Assembly: GCA_965219495.1 (NCBI GenBank)
Contig: OZ244777.1
Location: forward strand, 2,852,001-2,916,000
Direction of reading: 5' to 3'
Origin: CAZPXZ01 sp965219495
GTDB taxonomy: Bacteria > Pseudomonadota > Alphaproteobacteria > Rhodobacterales > CAZPXZ01
DNA length: 64,000 nt
Positions 35,138 through 43,689 of this stretch are shown in pieces. How positions within the stretch are numbered: the stretch's first letter is position 1; the number at the start of each line of letters is the position of its first letter. Made by a program: the position numbers and the translations under genes. The notes below the pieces were generated by a model. It worked only from the letters and a program-made list of their open reading frames with translations, did not search any database and had not been told where the DNA came from.

Positions 35138-35389
35138 ATGACAGATAAGCACGAACAACGCGCCCGCCGCGCGATCGACGCGAATCTCGAAGCCGCCGGC
35201 TGGCTCGTTCAGGATTTTAACGGTTTCGATTTCTCGGCCGGAGAAACCGTCAATGCACTAACATTCAAACTGGACTACCTAGCGGGGGCCGGTCAGTCCG
35301 GCGGCAACGTCATCTTCTTCGAAACCGAGTCTCAGGAAGTACGATCTGCGCCAGACACCCATTCCCGTCCCAGGCGAGGGGCGCAATGA
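35138..35389 (+). pseudogene. N-terminal fragment of a type I restriction HsdR-like protein
   Basis: The first ~38 residues (HEQRARRAIDANLEAAGWLV, then QDFNGFDFSAGETV) match the start of EcoEI-type HsdR subunits, which run on for about 800-1000 residues. The similarity then ends, and 45 unrelated codons follow before a stop. Nothing of the nuclease or helicase domains is present. The fragment is an island relic. Confidence 0.55.
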
Positions 35390-35527
35390 GCGTGATTAGT
35401 CTCTGCATGGCCGCTGCCCTCGGCATCACCCTGAGCATGCTTGCGGCCACCGGATCCGACGCCGAAGCGTCGGGCGCCATCGATAAGATCCACGACCTGT
35501 ACGCGGAGTTTCAGACCTTCAAGAATG
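35386..35527 (+). pseudogene. Truncated gene with signal-peptide-like N-terminus
   Basis: A start codon overlapping the previous stop (ATGA) opens a frame whose first 26 residues look like a signal peptide (SLCMAAALGITLSMLAATG), followed by a helical segment (GAIDKIHDLYAEFQTFKN). The frame is cut at 35528 by an IS66 end. Function is not recognisable; it may be nothing more than a chance frame. Confidence 0.3.
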
Positions 35528-35830
35528 GTAACTGCCCAGCACTCAGTCTCGCGCGTACGTGGAGGCTGCGCAATGCTTGCGTTTGAAATCATACATGCTT
35601 GGGGCAGGATCGGCGTGGCGCCAGCGGGCAGGGCGTATGGAGCGGTTTAGCATTGGAGTTTTCCGATCAGTTGGTCCGGCGATGTCATCAAGGTTTCGAT
35701 GACGTTCCAGCCCTGCTTTCTGGCGGTGGTGATGGCGCTGCGCAGGGTGGCGAAGTCTCGGGCGCCTTTTGGGGAGCGGAACCCGCCGCAGATTTTCTGG
35801 CGCAATTTGCCCATTCGTCCATCGCGTTCG
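35528..35830 (-). mobile_element. IS66 3'-end fragment (same type as copy 1)
   Basis: It begins with gtaactgcccagcactcag, identical to the terminal repeat of IS66 copies 1 and 2, and carries the transposase C-terminus on the minus strand (stop at 35647-35649). It ends at the 32-bp near-palindrome at 35831. The rest of the IS is absent. The breakpoint is exactly the transposase site (before AERD) used by RIT insertions elsewhere in the window. Confidence 0.85.
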
Positions 35831-35862
35831 GCTTCACTATGGCGATATCGGCATAGTCAAGC
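35831..35862. repeat. 32-bp near-palindrome at an IS66-IS66 junction
   Basis: The left half-arm is gcttcactatggcgat; the right half is its complement with two mismatches. The arm contains RIT-end sequence (tatgccga/tcggcata) preceded by the IS66 target tgaagc. It joins two different IS66 C-termini head to head. The perfect version is at 59282-59313. Confidence 0.85.
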
Positions 35863-36049
35863 CGAACGCGACTTGCGCATGAGCAAGGTCAAGCAGAAGG
35901 TGTCGGGCTGTTTCCGAACCACAGCGTACGCCGAAGCCTATTGCCAGATCTCCAGCTACCTGCAGACCATGGCCAACCAGGGATACAATCCCCTGGTCGC
36001 AATACAGATGGCGTTTGCCGGTCGCGCCAATTCAGATGGGCATGAGTAG
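35863..36049 (+). pseudogene. C-terminus of a second, different IS66 transposase
   Basis: Reading on from the palindrome, AERDLRMSKVKQKVSGCFRT, then AYAEAYCQISSYLQTMANQG and a TAG at 36047 form a standard IS66 TnpC C-terminus. The sequence differs clearly from the copy 1/2 type, so this is another IS66 species. It is cut at the same AERD codon and stands in opposite orientation to the fragment at 35528-35830. Confidence 0.8.
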
Positions 36050-36051
36050 TT

Positions 36052-36414
36052 AGTGTCTGTGCCAAAATATCGGGTTTTGAACCCGGCGCGACTTTTCCGA
36101 CCAAGGCGCCCGGCGCGGTATTCGGCCTCTTGCGCCATGAATGAGCGGTTGGGAGCCGGTTTCGCGCGAATTTCGAGGATGCCGGCGATCTTCCGCGGCA
36201 ATTTCGCCAAGCCGATCATTCGGTTCCTGGATTGCTCTAATGCCCTCGTCCATGCTCCGCCGGAATGAGCGACCCATCGCGAAGATTCCGCCCATCCGAC
36301 CGATTTCGCCTGAATTTTGCTTGTGAATTATTCGCCTGAGAACAATCCTCGCAACCCAAAATCGTCCACAACCTGTTGATATGAAACGACTGTCAACTTT
36401 TTGGCACAGGCACT
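36052..36414. mobile_element. MITE-like element with 16-bp inverted repeats
   Basis: The ends agtgtctgtgccaaaa (36052-36067) and ttttggcacaggcact (36399-36414) are inverted with 15 of 16 matches. The sequence agtt flanks both sides as a possible 4-bp duplication. The 363-bp interior has no complete gene. It is probably an internally deleted IS; the parent family could not be named. Confidence 0.6.
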
Positions 36415-36603
36415 AGTTACGGGAAATCGGATTATTTCGGGAAATCCCGGCGTGTGTTTTCTCTTTCCCAGGAGAGCCTTCCCAGCAGCTCGGCAAAGTC
36501 GAGCCGACAGCACTGCCCCCATTTGATCGCGCATTGCGGGGGCGGGAGACTTGTTCTGGACCCCCCGGCCAGTACTGTGCGAGGTCTCGATCCGGCGCCG
36601 GAG

Positions 36604-38503
36604 CAATGGCATTCACTTAGCGGATTCATCCATTCACTTAAGGAATCGCAGTTCGGCGGGGGCGGATTGCTGCGTTTTCTTGCGGGCTATGCGGTTGCGC
36701 GGGCCTTCGGAACCTTTCTCCGGCTCCATCTGCCGATCGACTTCCGGGAGCGCCGGGGATACGACCGGTTCGGTCGCAGGCGCTGCCGGCAGGCGGTGAT
36801 TCCCTCGACGATCCGGGTGACGGTTTCGCTGAGCGCGGTGGCGTGCTGGAGCAGCAGGACCTTGATATTCCCGGCGACCATCGCCAGGTTGTTCTTGAAG
36901 TTGGCGGCCATCGCCGGTTTCGGGCCGCCTTGGCGGCCGCGGTTCATCCAGTCTTCGCTTTGGTTGGCGAACAGCCGGGTCAAGGTGATCAGGATGAAGT
37001 GCGCGAACAGTTCCTGTTTCACCGCGCGCTCGCTTTGGCCGTGGAAGTCCTCGACGCTCAGGGCGCCCTTGCTGATCTTGAACAGCTCCTCGATGCCCCA
37101 TCTTCCATGGTAGAGGGCCGCGAGGTCTTCGATGCGGGTTGTCTCCGCATCGAGCAGCGTCGTCGCCAGCGCGAAGCGGGTGCCGCCGGCGGTGTACTTG
37201 ACCAGCCGCAGGCGGAGCGGCCCGAAGCGGGCGCCCGGGTATTTGGCGCGCAAGGTGTCCCGGCCCGGCGCGACCTCGGCCACGCTGTCGGCGCAGTCGC
37301 CGGCAAGGAACGCGTCGAAGGCGCTGCCGGCCTTCGCCTTCAACCGGAACACCGGATGCAGGCCCCGCGCCGCATGCGCGTGCAGCAGTTCGCAGGAATA
37401 GTAGCCGCGGTCATATACCACGACGTCGCCTTCGGATAGCGCCGGCAGGTGGCCGAGCGCCGCCGCGCGCTCGTTGCCGTGGGCGTGGAGGTCGAAGTCC
37501 ACCTGCATCTTCGCCCGCAACTGGTACAGGCAGCTCAACAGGCCCTGCGGATACCAGGCATGCGCGGACGGCGTCCGGTAGCCATTCGCCCGCAACTGCC
37601 GCGGCAGGTTCAGCTTCGAGCCATCCACCGCGAATATCCGGCGCCCCTTCCAACGCTTGCCGGCATCGACCGCGCCGGCCTCCCGCAGAATCTCGCCGTG
37701 CAGGCGCCGGAACAGGCCTTCGTCCAGCTTGGCCCGCGCCCGGCACATCGCCGACGCCGCAACCGGAGTGGCCTGCGGCAACGCGATCCCCATCATCCGG
37801 CACTGTTCCCAAAGCCCGGCCACGGTGGTCGCGTAGCCCTGCCGGTCCTTCGAGAACACCAGCCGGAACACGAACAGCGTCACCAGCAGCGTGTTGAGCA
37901 CCCGCCGGCGCTGCTGCCAGAGCCGGTCGTGCTCATTGGCGACCGACCCGGGACCACCGTTCCGATCACGTTGCCCCACAGCCGTACAAACGCATCCTCC
38001 GGCGCAAAGGCCGGCGGCGGCCGGCGACGCTTGCGGGCCGGGGGCGGCCCGTTCCGCAACACCTCCCGGCAGCGCTTCGCCAGCGGATAGACGTACACCT
38101 CCTTGCGGCTCTTGCCTCCCGATGCCTCCCCGCCCGGGCGCCCTGCTACGCCCGATGTGCCGCCAATTGGCCGCCCGGTAGCAGGTGCCCTCAAACCGCT
38201 CCGGGTCGATAAAGGTCTCCACCAGCACCGGACGGCAGCCGTGCTGCGCCGCCCAGTCCTCCGCAAGCCGCCGCAGCGCCATCGACAACGCCTTCGAAGC
38301 CAGGCACTTCACCCGCACCCACGGAAACAGCAAGAGAAGCCTTCCCGAATCACACCGATTCGCACATACGATGCCAGAAACCGTGCAGTGACGCAAGCAA
38401 CCGCCGCTCCCTCCCTGCGAAGCGGAAATCCTCCAAACAACTCAAAGCCTTACGGGAAAGCCGGGCATATCCAAAAAAATCCTCTCAAGAGTCAATGCCA
38501 TTG
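36604..38503 (-). mobile_element. IS4-type element A, copy 3 (internally deleted)
   Basis: Both ends are present: caatggcattcact at 36604 and gtcaatgccattg ending at 38503. Compared with copy 1, about 600 bp of the N-terminal coding region is missing (a jump from cagcaaga to gaagccttcccgaat near 38336). No direct repeat is seen outside the ends, so the locus may have rearranged after insertion. psuK begins 88 bp beyond the right end. Confidence 0.85.
36687..38396 (-). CDS. Element A DruA-IS4 transposase, N-terminally deleted and frame-repaired
   Basis: This 569-codon frame keeps only the end of the DruA domain (LLFPWVRVKCLASKALSMAL, then FEGTCYRAANW) and the full IS4 catalytic domain: IFAVDGSKLNL, VVYDRGYYSCELL and YHGRWGIEELFKISK (YREK). 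Relative to copy 1, a 2-bp loss near 38143 and a 5-bp gain near 37946 compensate each other, leaving about 65 residues translated in the wrong frame (APGRGGIGRQEPQGGVRLSA). The catalytic residues survive, but loss of most of the DruA part and the scrambled linker make activity doubtful. The first ~20 residues derive from the deletion junction. Confidence 0.75.
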   Translation of the reverse strand: MRHCTVSGIVCANRCDSGRLLLLFPWVRVKCLASKALSMALRRLAEDWAAQHGCRPVLVETFIDPERFEGTCYRAANWRHIGRSRAPGRGGIGRQEPQGGVRLSAGEALPGGVAERAAPGPQASPAAAGLCAGGCVCTAVGQRDRNGGPGSVANEHDRLWQQRRRVLNTLLVTLFVFRLVFSKDRQGYATTVAGLWEQCRMMGIALPQATPVAASAMCRARAKLDEGLFRRLHGEILREAGAVDAGKRWKGRRIFAVDGSKLNLPRQLRANGYRTPSAHAWYPQGLLSCLYQLRAKMQVDFDLHAHGNERAAALGHLPALSEGDVVVYDRGYYSCELLHAHAARGLHPVFRLKAKAGSAFDAFLAGDCADSVAEVAPGRDTLRAKYPGARFGPLRLRLVKYTAGGTRFALATTLLDAETTRIEDLAALYHGRWGIEELFKISKGALSVEDFHGQSERAVKQELFAHFILITLTRLFANQSEDWMNRGRQGGPKPAMAANFKNNLAMVAGNIKVLLLQHATALSETVTRIVEGITACRQRLRPNRSYPRRSRKSIGRWSRRKVPKARATA

Positions 38504-38590
38504 GGCCCGGAAGAGGAGAATCCAGTGCCGGCAGGCTCACACCCGTTGTTCGGTTCGCGAGTTCGCTCCGGACTGCTATTGTCGATCGCA

Positions 38591-39496
38591 ATGCCGATGC
38601 ACAACCGAAATGGCCATCTTGTACTGTGCGTTGGAGGCGTGCACATGGACCGGATCGTCCGTTCGGTTGCAGGTAGGCTCGCACTCAAACAATCCAATCC
38701 GGTTTCCGTACGGGCTACGCCGGGCGGCGTTGCGCACAATGTTGCGGTGGCCTTGGCCGCACGCGGCTGCCCGGTGACATTGGTCGGCGTATTGGGTAAG
38801 GACGCAGACGCCGAACGGATCCGCAGTTCGCTCCGCACAAGGGGGATCGACCCGGCCGCCATGATCTGCGATGAGCGCGAATCGACGGGTTCTTACACGG
38901 CCGTGCTGGACGACTCCGGCGAACTCGTGATTGGGCTTGCGGATATGGCAGTTCATCGCACTTGCCGGGACGAACGCATCTTGGCACGAACGGCGAAGTA
39001 CCGCAGCGCCGCCGCAATGGTGCTGGACAGCAACCTTTCAACCGCGACGATCGGGGCGCTCTGCGAACAGATGCGTGATCGCGCGACATTCGCAGTTGCC
39101 GCTTCGGCGAAGAAGGTGCTTCGGCTGAAACCGCATCTTCCTCGTCTCGACGGCCTCTTTGTCGACCGCGATGAGGCAGCAACCCTGAGCGGACAACCAT
39201 GCAGGTCGGAAACGGAAGCGCGCGCTGCAGCGGCATGCTTGGTGGCGGCCGGTGCGACGCGGGTGTTCGTTACAATCGGAGGCGCGGGAGCGATTGCCGC
39301 CGACGGGAACGGGGCAATTCACCGGCCGGCAGCTAGTCGGGCTGCCCGGGACGTAACCGGGGCTGGTGACGCGTTCGCGGCCGATGCAATTGAGCGTTTG
39401 CTCTCGACAGGTTCCCTGGAATCCGCTCTCAACGAAGGCTTGCGTGCCGCCGCGGAGGTGTTGGTTAAGGAGGGCGCCGCGGCGCCAACAAGATGA
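38591..39496 (+). CDS. psuK: Pseudouridine kinase (PfkB family)
   Basis: This 301-residue PfkB-type kinase phosphorylates pseudouridine to its 5'-phosphate. The glycine motif ATPGGVAHNVAVALAARGCP sits near the N-terminus and the ATP/anion-hole signature RDVTGAGDAFAADAI near the C-terminus. Identification as PsuK rather than another sugar kinase rests on the overlap with psuG. I chose the ATG at 38591 (MPMHNRN); the frame is open back to the IS end at 38495, but that part is IS-derived. Confidence 0.88.
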   Translation: MPMHNRNGHLVLCVGGVHMDRIVRSVAGRLALKQSNPVSVRATPGGVAHNVAVALAARGCPVTLVGVLGKDADAERIRSSLRTRGIDPAAMICDERESTGSYTAVLDDSGELVIGLADMAVHRTCRDERILARTAKYRSAAAMVLDSNLSTATIGALCEQMRDRATFAVAASAKKVLRLKPHLPRLDGLFVDRDEAATLSGQPCRSETEARAAAACLVAAGATRVFVTIGGAGAIAADGNGAIHRPAASRAARDVTGAGDAFAADAIERLLSTGSLESALNEGLRAAAEVLVKEGAAAPTR

Positions 39497-40413
39497 GCGC
39501 GCTTTCTGTTCATGATCGGATCAAGATCGCGCGGGCTGCGGGCAGGCCGGTCGTTGCGCTCGAATCAAGCCTGATTGCCCATGGATTGCCCCACCCGAAA
39601 AACTTGGAAACGGCGCTTGCCATCGAAAAGACAATCGCGAAGGAAGGAGCAGTTCCGGCGACAATTGCCGTAATCGACGGGTGTTTGCGAGTCGGTTGCA
39701 CGTCCGAGGAGATCCACCGAATCGCAACGGAAGACAATGTGGCGAAGGTCAGCAGGCAGGATCTGTCGCGCTTGACCGCGTTTGGCGGCCTCGGAGCAAC
39801 GACGGTTTCGGCGACCATGATCATCGCTGCCCGCGTCGGAATCGGGCTCTTGGCGACGGGCGGCATTGGGGGTGTGCATCGGGGTGCGGAAACCAGCTTC
39901 GATGTTTCCGCCGACCTCATCGAACTTGGTCGAACTCCGGTTGCGGTCATTTGCAGCGGTGCCAAGTCGATTCTGGACTTGGCTCGAACCAGGGAAGCGC
40001 TCGAAACCCAGGGTGTGCCGGTTGCCGGCTATGGCTGTTATACGCTGCCGGGGTTCTATGTCCGAGACAGCGGAATTCCGTTGGATTGCCGTGTCGACAC
40101 GCCCGATGAAGCTGCCCAGTTGATTGCTGCCCAGTTTTCGCTCGGCGTCGGCGGCATCGTGATCGCCAACCCGATCTCAAGAGCCGCTGCGATTGATGCT
40201 CGCGAAATGGGCGCCTGGCTCGATACCGCGTTGTCGGATGCCCGGAATGCGGGCATCAGCGGAAAGGAACAAACCCCTTTCTTGCTGCAACGGGCTGCGG
40301 AACTCAGTGAAGGCCGCACGGTCGCGGCCAACATAGTGCTGGTCCAGGACAACGCACGAATTGCCGCCCGTGTTGCCATGGCAATGGAACGGCGAACAAA
40401 TACTCGCGATTGA
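39493..40413 (+). CDS. psuG: Pseudouridine-5'-phosphate glycosidase
   Basis: This 306-residue enzyme cleaves pseudouridine 5'-phosphate to uracil and ribose 5-phosphate. Conserved segments are VALESSLIAHGLPHPKNLET, GGIGGVHRGAETSFDVSADL, the catalytic-lysine region ICSGAKSILDL, and GLANPISRAA-like IVIANPISRAAAID. It overlaps psuK by 4 bp (ATGA). Together the pair salvages the modified nucleoside released from RNA turnover. Both genes are intact in an island otherwise full of relics. Confidence 0.94.
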   Translation: MSALSVHDRIKIARAAGRPVVALESSLIAHGLPHPKNLETALAIEKTIAKEGAVPATIAVIDGCLRVGCTSEEIHRIATEDNVAKVSRQDLSRLTAFGGLGATTVSATMIIAARVGIGLLATGGIGGVHRGAETSFDVSADLIELGRTPVAVICSGAKSILDLARTREALETQGVPVAGYGCYTLPGFYVRDSGIPLDCRVDTPDEAAQLIAAQFSLGVGGIVIANPISRAAAIDAREMGAWLDTALSDARNAGISGKEQTPFLLQRAAELSEGRTVAANIVLVQDNARIAARVAMAMERRTNTRD

Positions 40414-40422
40414 GTTGAAAGC

Positions 40423-40458
40423 GCGGTGAATCGGCTAAGACCAGAGCCGATTCATCGC
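40423..40458 (+). terminator. Hairpin terminator candidate after psuG
   Basis: Fourteen-base arms (gcggtgaatcggct and its complement with one mismatch) surround an 8-nt loop, starting 10 bp after the psuG stop. No T-run follows. A second hairpin, gggtgggt-gcgaa-acccaccc, lies near 40625. Confidence 0.5.
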
Positions 40459-40683
40459 GGAATGTGCGGAAAGGGTGTCCGCGCAACGCACCCTCCTACG
40501 CAGGCTTTCAAGCCGATTTTGCCTTCACGCCCTGAGAAGTCGTTCGATGAAGACACAATCAGCCGTGACGAGGCATGTCTCCCAACCTTGATTCCCGGTG
40601 CGCCGTGGAAAGGCGCGTTTTCCGGGTGGGTGCGAAACCCACCCAACAATTGTCGTTTCGGTTGGTAGCGGCCGGGGCGATTC
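40459..40683. other. Gap between psuG and IS4 remnant
   Basis: About 225 bp contain the small GC hairpin near 40625 and no gene. It probably belongs partly to the IS4 remnant that follows. Confidence 0.3.
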
Positions 40684-41436
40684 ATGGAGGCGGTGCAGGC
40701 GGCGCGCATGGTTCCGTACTTGACGGCGGACATGCTGCTGCTGGCCGATCGCAACTACAGCGGCTTTCTGCTTTGGGAGCAAGCGGTTCGGACCGGAGCG
40801 GCGTTGCTCTGGCGGGTCAAGGCGAACCGCAAGCTGCCGGTCCTGAAGGCACTTGCCGACGGCTCGTACCGCAGTTCCATCCGGGCCGGCGGCAAGCCCC
40901 GCAAGAGGCTCCCGGTTCGGGTCATCGAGTACCGACTCAAGGAGGAGGCGGAAACCTACCGGTTGATCACCGCCCTCATGGACCCGGCGCAAGCGCCCGC
41001 CGCAGAACTGGTCGGCCTGTACCGCCAGCGCTGGAAAATGGAAACCGCCTACGCGGAAATCAAATCCACCCTGCTGGCGGATGCGGCGACACTGCGCAGC
41101 AAGACCCCGCAGTAGGTCCGGCATGAAGTCGAGGGGGTGATGCTGGCCCAATTCGCGACCCGGAAACTGATGCATGACGCCGCCCGGTCCGCCAAAGAGG
41201 ACCCGGATCGGTTCTCGTTCCCCCATGCCGTCAGCGTCATCAAGCGCCGGGTCGTCAACGCCGCCGCTGTTCTGCGAACCATGAAGCGGGTCTGGCAATG
41301 GATGATTGAGGAAGTCCTCGCACTGCGGACGGTCTCCGGCCGAGGCCAGAAAAAATCCCGGGGGGTATGGCGATGTGATTATCGAGAGGGTCGTGATCGT
41401 GCCATAATCGTTGGGCAAACGACACCTCTTCCTTAG
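40684..41436 (+). pseudogene. IS4-family transposase, C-terminal half with nonsense codon
   Basis: The frame gives VPYLTADMLLLADRNYSGFL (second catalytic Asp in DRNY), VLKALADGSYRS, ELVGLYRQRWKMETAYAEIK (Y-x2-R-x3-E-x6-K) and, after an in-frame TAG at 41113-41115, EVEGVMLAQFATRKLMHDAA. The N-terminal half with the first Asp is missing. The type differs from elements A and B and from the 12-kb remnant. Confidence 0.75.
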
Positions 41437-41471
41437 CGCGTCCGCACGCGCCATCCGGGCAAACTCCCTCC

Positions 41472-41900
41472 ATGTTCATTCGCAGGACCCGGACCCGCCG
41501 CATGGCCGACGGCTCCCGCTACACCACGTGCCACCTAATGTGCAATGAACGGATCGGCGACCGGGTGCGGCAGGTGACGCTGCCCAGTCTCGGCGCCGTT
41601 TTCGGGGTTCCCCGGGAACGGTGGCGGGAGTTGACGTCGCTGGTGAATGTAGCAGGTTCTGGCTCGGGATAGGTTCCTGTTCGAGCCGGCTCCGGAGCTT
41701 CTCGCGGAAACCGAACGCATTGTCCGGCGTCTGCAGCTTCGCAGCCTCGACCCGGCGGAGGCAAGCGAGGTGGCGGCGGTGCGCCTGAAGAGTCTCTCGC
41801 ACGAGCAAGTGCGTTCTTCGGGCTGCGAGCGCCTGTCGCTAGTCGCTGGCGACGCTGGAGCAACTCGGCTTCCCGGAGTTGCTGCGGGGCCTTGGCATGG
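41472..41900 (+). pseudogene. N-terminal remnant of an IS1634-like transposase
   Basis: It starts MFIRRTRTRRMADGSRYTTC, then ERIGDRVRQVTLPSLGAVFG and VPRERWRELTSLV, as IS1634-type IS4 transposases begin. A frameshift near 41650 leads to ARDRFLFEPAPELLAETERI, then VRRLQLRSLDPAEAS. The catalytic domain is absent. Confidence 0.55.
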
Positions 41901-42252
41901 GTGCTTAATGCAGCAGTATTGGGTCCAAACGACCAAGTATAGCATATGTGCGGGGAGTGTTGCAGCCATGCGCATTCCAACCGCGACAGCGGGGCGGGGC
42001 TCGGTAACGGTCCCGCCTAGTCGGCTCTGACATACTTCTTAGTATGCTAGTAGCATTATCTCTATACCATACGTATATTTTGTCAATGTGTCCGCTTCGG
42101 AGGGCCGGGAATTCTTATTTGTTGAGGAATTGTATAGTGAAAACGGCGATCCGGGACGCCACATTGCAATGACCGATGGAAAAAATACATTTGTGCTATG
42201 CATAAAACATGTTTATTCTACTGGAATCCGATGACCGTATGCGCCCGTTTCC
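41901..42252. other. AT-rich gap before the LysR fragment
   Basis: About 350 bp, distinctly AT-rich from 42030 to 42230, with a small hairpin (catact-tctt-agtatg at about 42031). It may have been a promoter region for the LysR fragment. No gene was recognised. Confidence 0.35.
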
Positions 42253-42540
42253 GTGAAGACCCAGCCCCCGCTCGACTGCCTGCGATTCTTTGAAGCTGCG
42301 GCCCGACACCAGAACTTCGTCCAAGCCGGGAAGGAGCTCGGCGTCACCCCGGCCGCCGTCGCCCACCGCATCCGCATGCTGGAGCGCCATCTTCGTGCAG
42401 ATCTCTTCGACCGTCGCCGTCGCGGCGTGCGCCTCAACCGCCGTGGCCGGGCCTACTTCGAGGAGGTCCAGCGCATTCTCCTCGACATCTACGACACCAC
42501 TGCGCGGCACGGCGACCGCAGGCGCTTCCGCGGCCGCTAG
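42253..42540 (+). pseudogene. LysR-family HTH fragment (tandem copy of next gene)
   Basis: GTG-started frame of 95 codons containing only a GcvA-like winged helix (PPLDCLRFFEAAARHQNFVQ, then ELGVTPAAVAHRIRMLERHL). After about residue 80 the reading diverges and stops. At DNA level it is highly similar to the N-terminal domain of the LysR gene 380 bp downstream, so it is a tandem duplicate that has lost its effector domain. If expressed, it could in principle compete for the same operator; this is inference. Confidence 0.7.
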
Positions 42541-42636
42541 ACTCCGCGCCCCGGCCGCCCTGCCGCGGCGCACTCCTGCGTCCCCAGAGCTTGCTTGCAA
42601 CGCGCGAATGTGCGATGACATAATCACGTTTTGTCA

Positions 42637-43632
42637 ATGGGCTCCGTCCTGACCTTTGCCGTGTTGATCCTGCCCCCGCTCGACTGCCTGCGATTCTTTG
42701 AGGCTGCGGCCCGACATCAGAGCTTTGTCCATGCGGGGAACGAGCTTGGGGTCACCGCGGCCGCCGTCGCCCACCGCATCCGTACCCTGGAGAAGCATCT
42801 CGACACCGAACTCTTCGAGCGCCGCCACCGCAGCGTGCACCTCAACCACCGCGGCCGGGCCTATCTCAAGGAGGTGCAGCGCATCCTCGCCGAAGTCCAC
42901 GGCGTCTCCGAACGTCAGCGCCATACGCCCCGACGGGTGCGCATCGTCTCGGTCGAGGCGGTCGCGGAGAAGTGGCTGTTGCCGCGGCTCGCTTCCTTCA
43001 AGGCCTCCCACCCCGGCATCGCCATCGAGCTTGAGACCAATCATCGCGGCGTCGATCCGAAACGGCGCGACTTCGACGCCTGGCTCGCGTATACCGGCGA
43101 GACCGCGGCGCCGCGCCCGGTGACCCGGCGCGAAGATACGCTGCTGGAAGAGACACTCTACGAGGAGAACCTGTTCCCGGTCTGCAGCCCGGCCCTCCTT
43201 GCCGCGCGCGGCCGGCCCCGCGGGCCCGCCGACCTGCACCATTGGCCGCTGCTCTACGATCTCGGCTGGGACGCCGACTGGTCGTATTGGTTTGCCCGCC
43301 AGGGACAACCTACGCCCGACCTCTCGCGGGCCTCGGGCTTCCGCCTCTACAGCGGGCTGGTTCAGGCCACGGCGAACGGGCTCGGCGCGGCCATCGGACG
43401 CCCAATGTTGATCGCCCGCGAGCTGGAACGAAGAACCCTCATCCCCCTCTTTGAGAGTCAGGAAGAGGCGCCTGAGCGCTGCTGCCTGATTACCATCGCT
43501 GCCTCCCGGCAGCGGCACGAGCTGCGGGCGTTCCGGGAGTGGATTCTGCGCGAGGCGAGATCCGCGCTTCCGTCGCCCGCCGTGGAAGGCATCCCGCTCC
43601 CCCCGCGACCCGGCGCTCCCTCCCCCGGCTGA
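42637..43632 (+). CDS. GcvA-like LysR transcriptional regulator
   Basis: Intact, about 331 residues, with an N-terminal helix-turn-helix (FVHAGNELGVTAAAVAHRIR) and a complete substrate-binding domain (RVRIVSVEAVAEKWLLPRLA, then ARGRPRGPADLHHWPLLYDL and ATANGLGAAIGRPMLIAREL), the latter as in GcvA/AmpR. I chose the ATG at 42637; TTG at 42631 is possible. It converges on a decayed D-cysteine desulfhydrase-like gene, which may have been its target. Confidence 0.85.
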   Translation: MGSVLTFAVLILPPLDCLRFFEAAARHQSFVHAGNELGVTAAAVAHRIRTLEKHLDTELFERRHRSVHLNHRGRAYLKEVQRILAEVHGVSERQRHTPRRVRIVSVEAVAEKWLLPRLASFKASHPGIAIELETNHRGVDPKRRDFDAWLAYTGETAAPRPVTRREDTLLEETLYEENLFPVCSPALLAARGRPRGPADLHHWPLLYDLGWDADWSYWFARQGQPTPDLSRASGFRLYSGLVQATANGLGAAIGRPMLIARELERRTLIPLFESQEEAPERCCLITIAASRQRHELRAFREWILREARSALPSPAVEGIPLPPRPGAPSPG

Positions 43633-43689
43633 CGCCACTTCCCGTCTGCGCGCCGGCGCTTCGGGCACCTCAGAAAGCCAGGGTCCGAT

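Noticed and set aside
36593..36603. ggcgccggag beside element A copy 3 as a target duplication
   Set aside because: The right flank (ggcccggaag) is not the same sequence; the likeness to the element B target is probably chance.
40525..41454. 309-codon minus-strand frame over the IS4 remnant
   Set aside because: It is antisense to a clear transposase fragment and has no family likeness.
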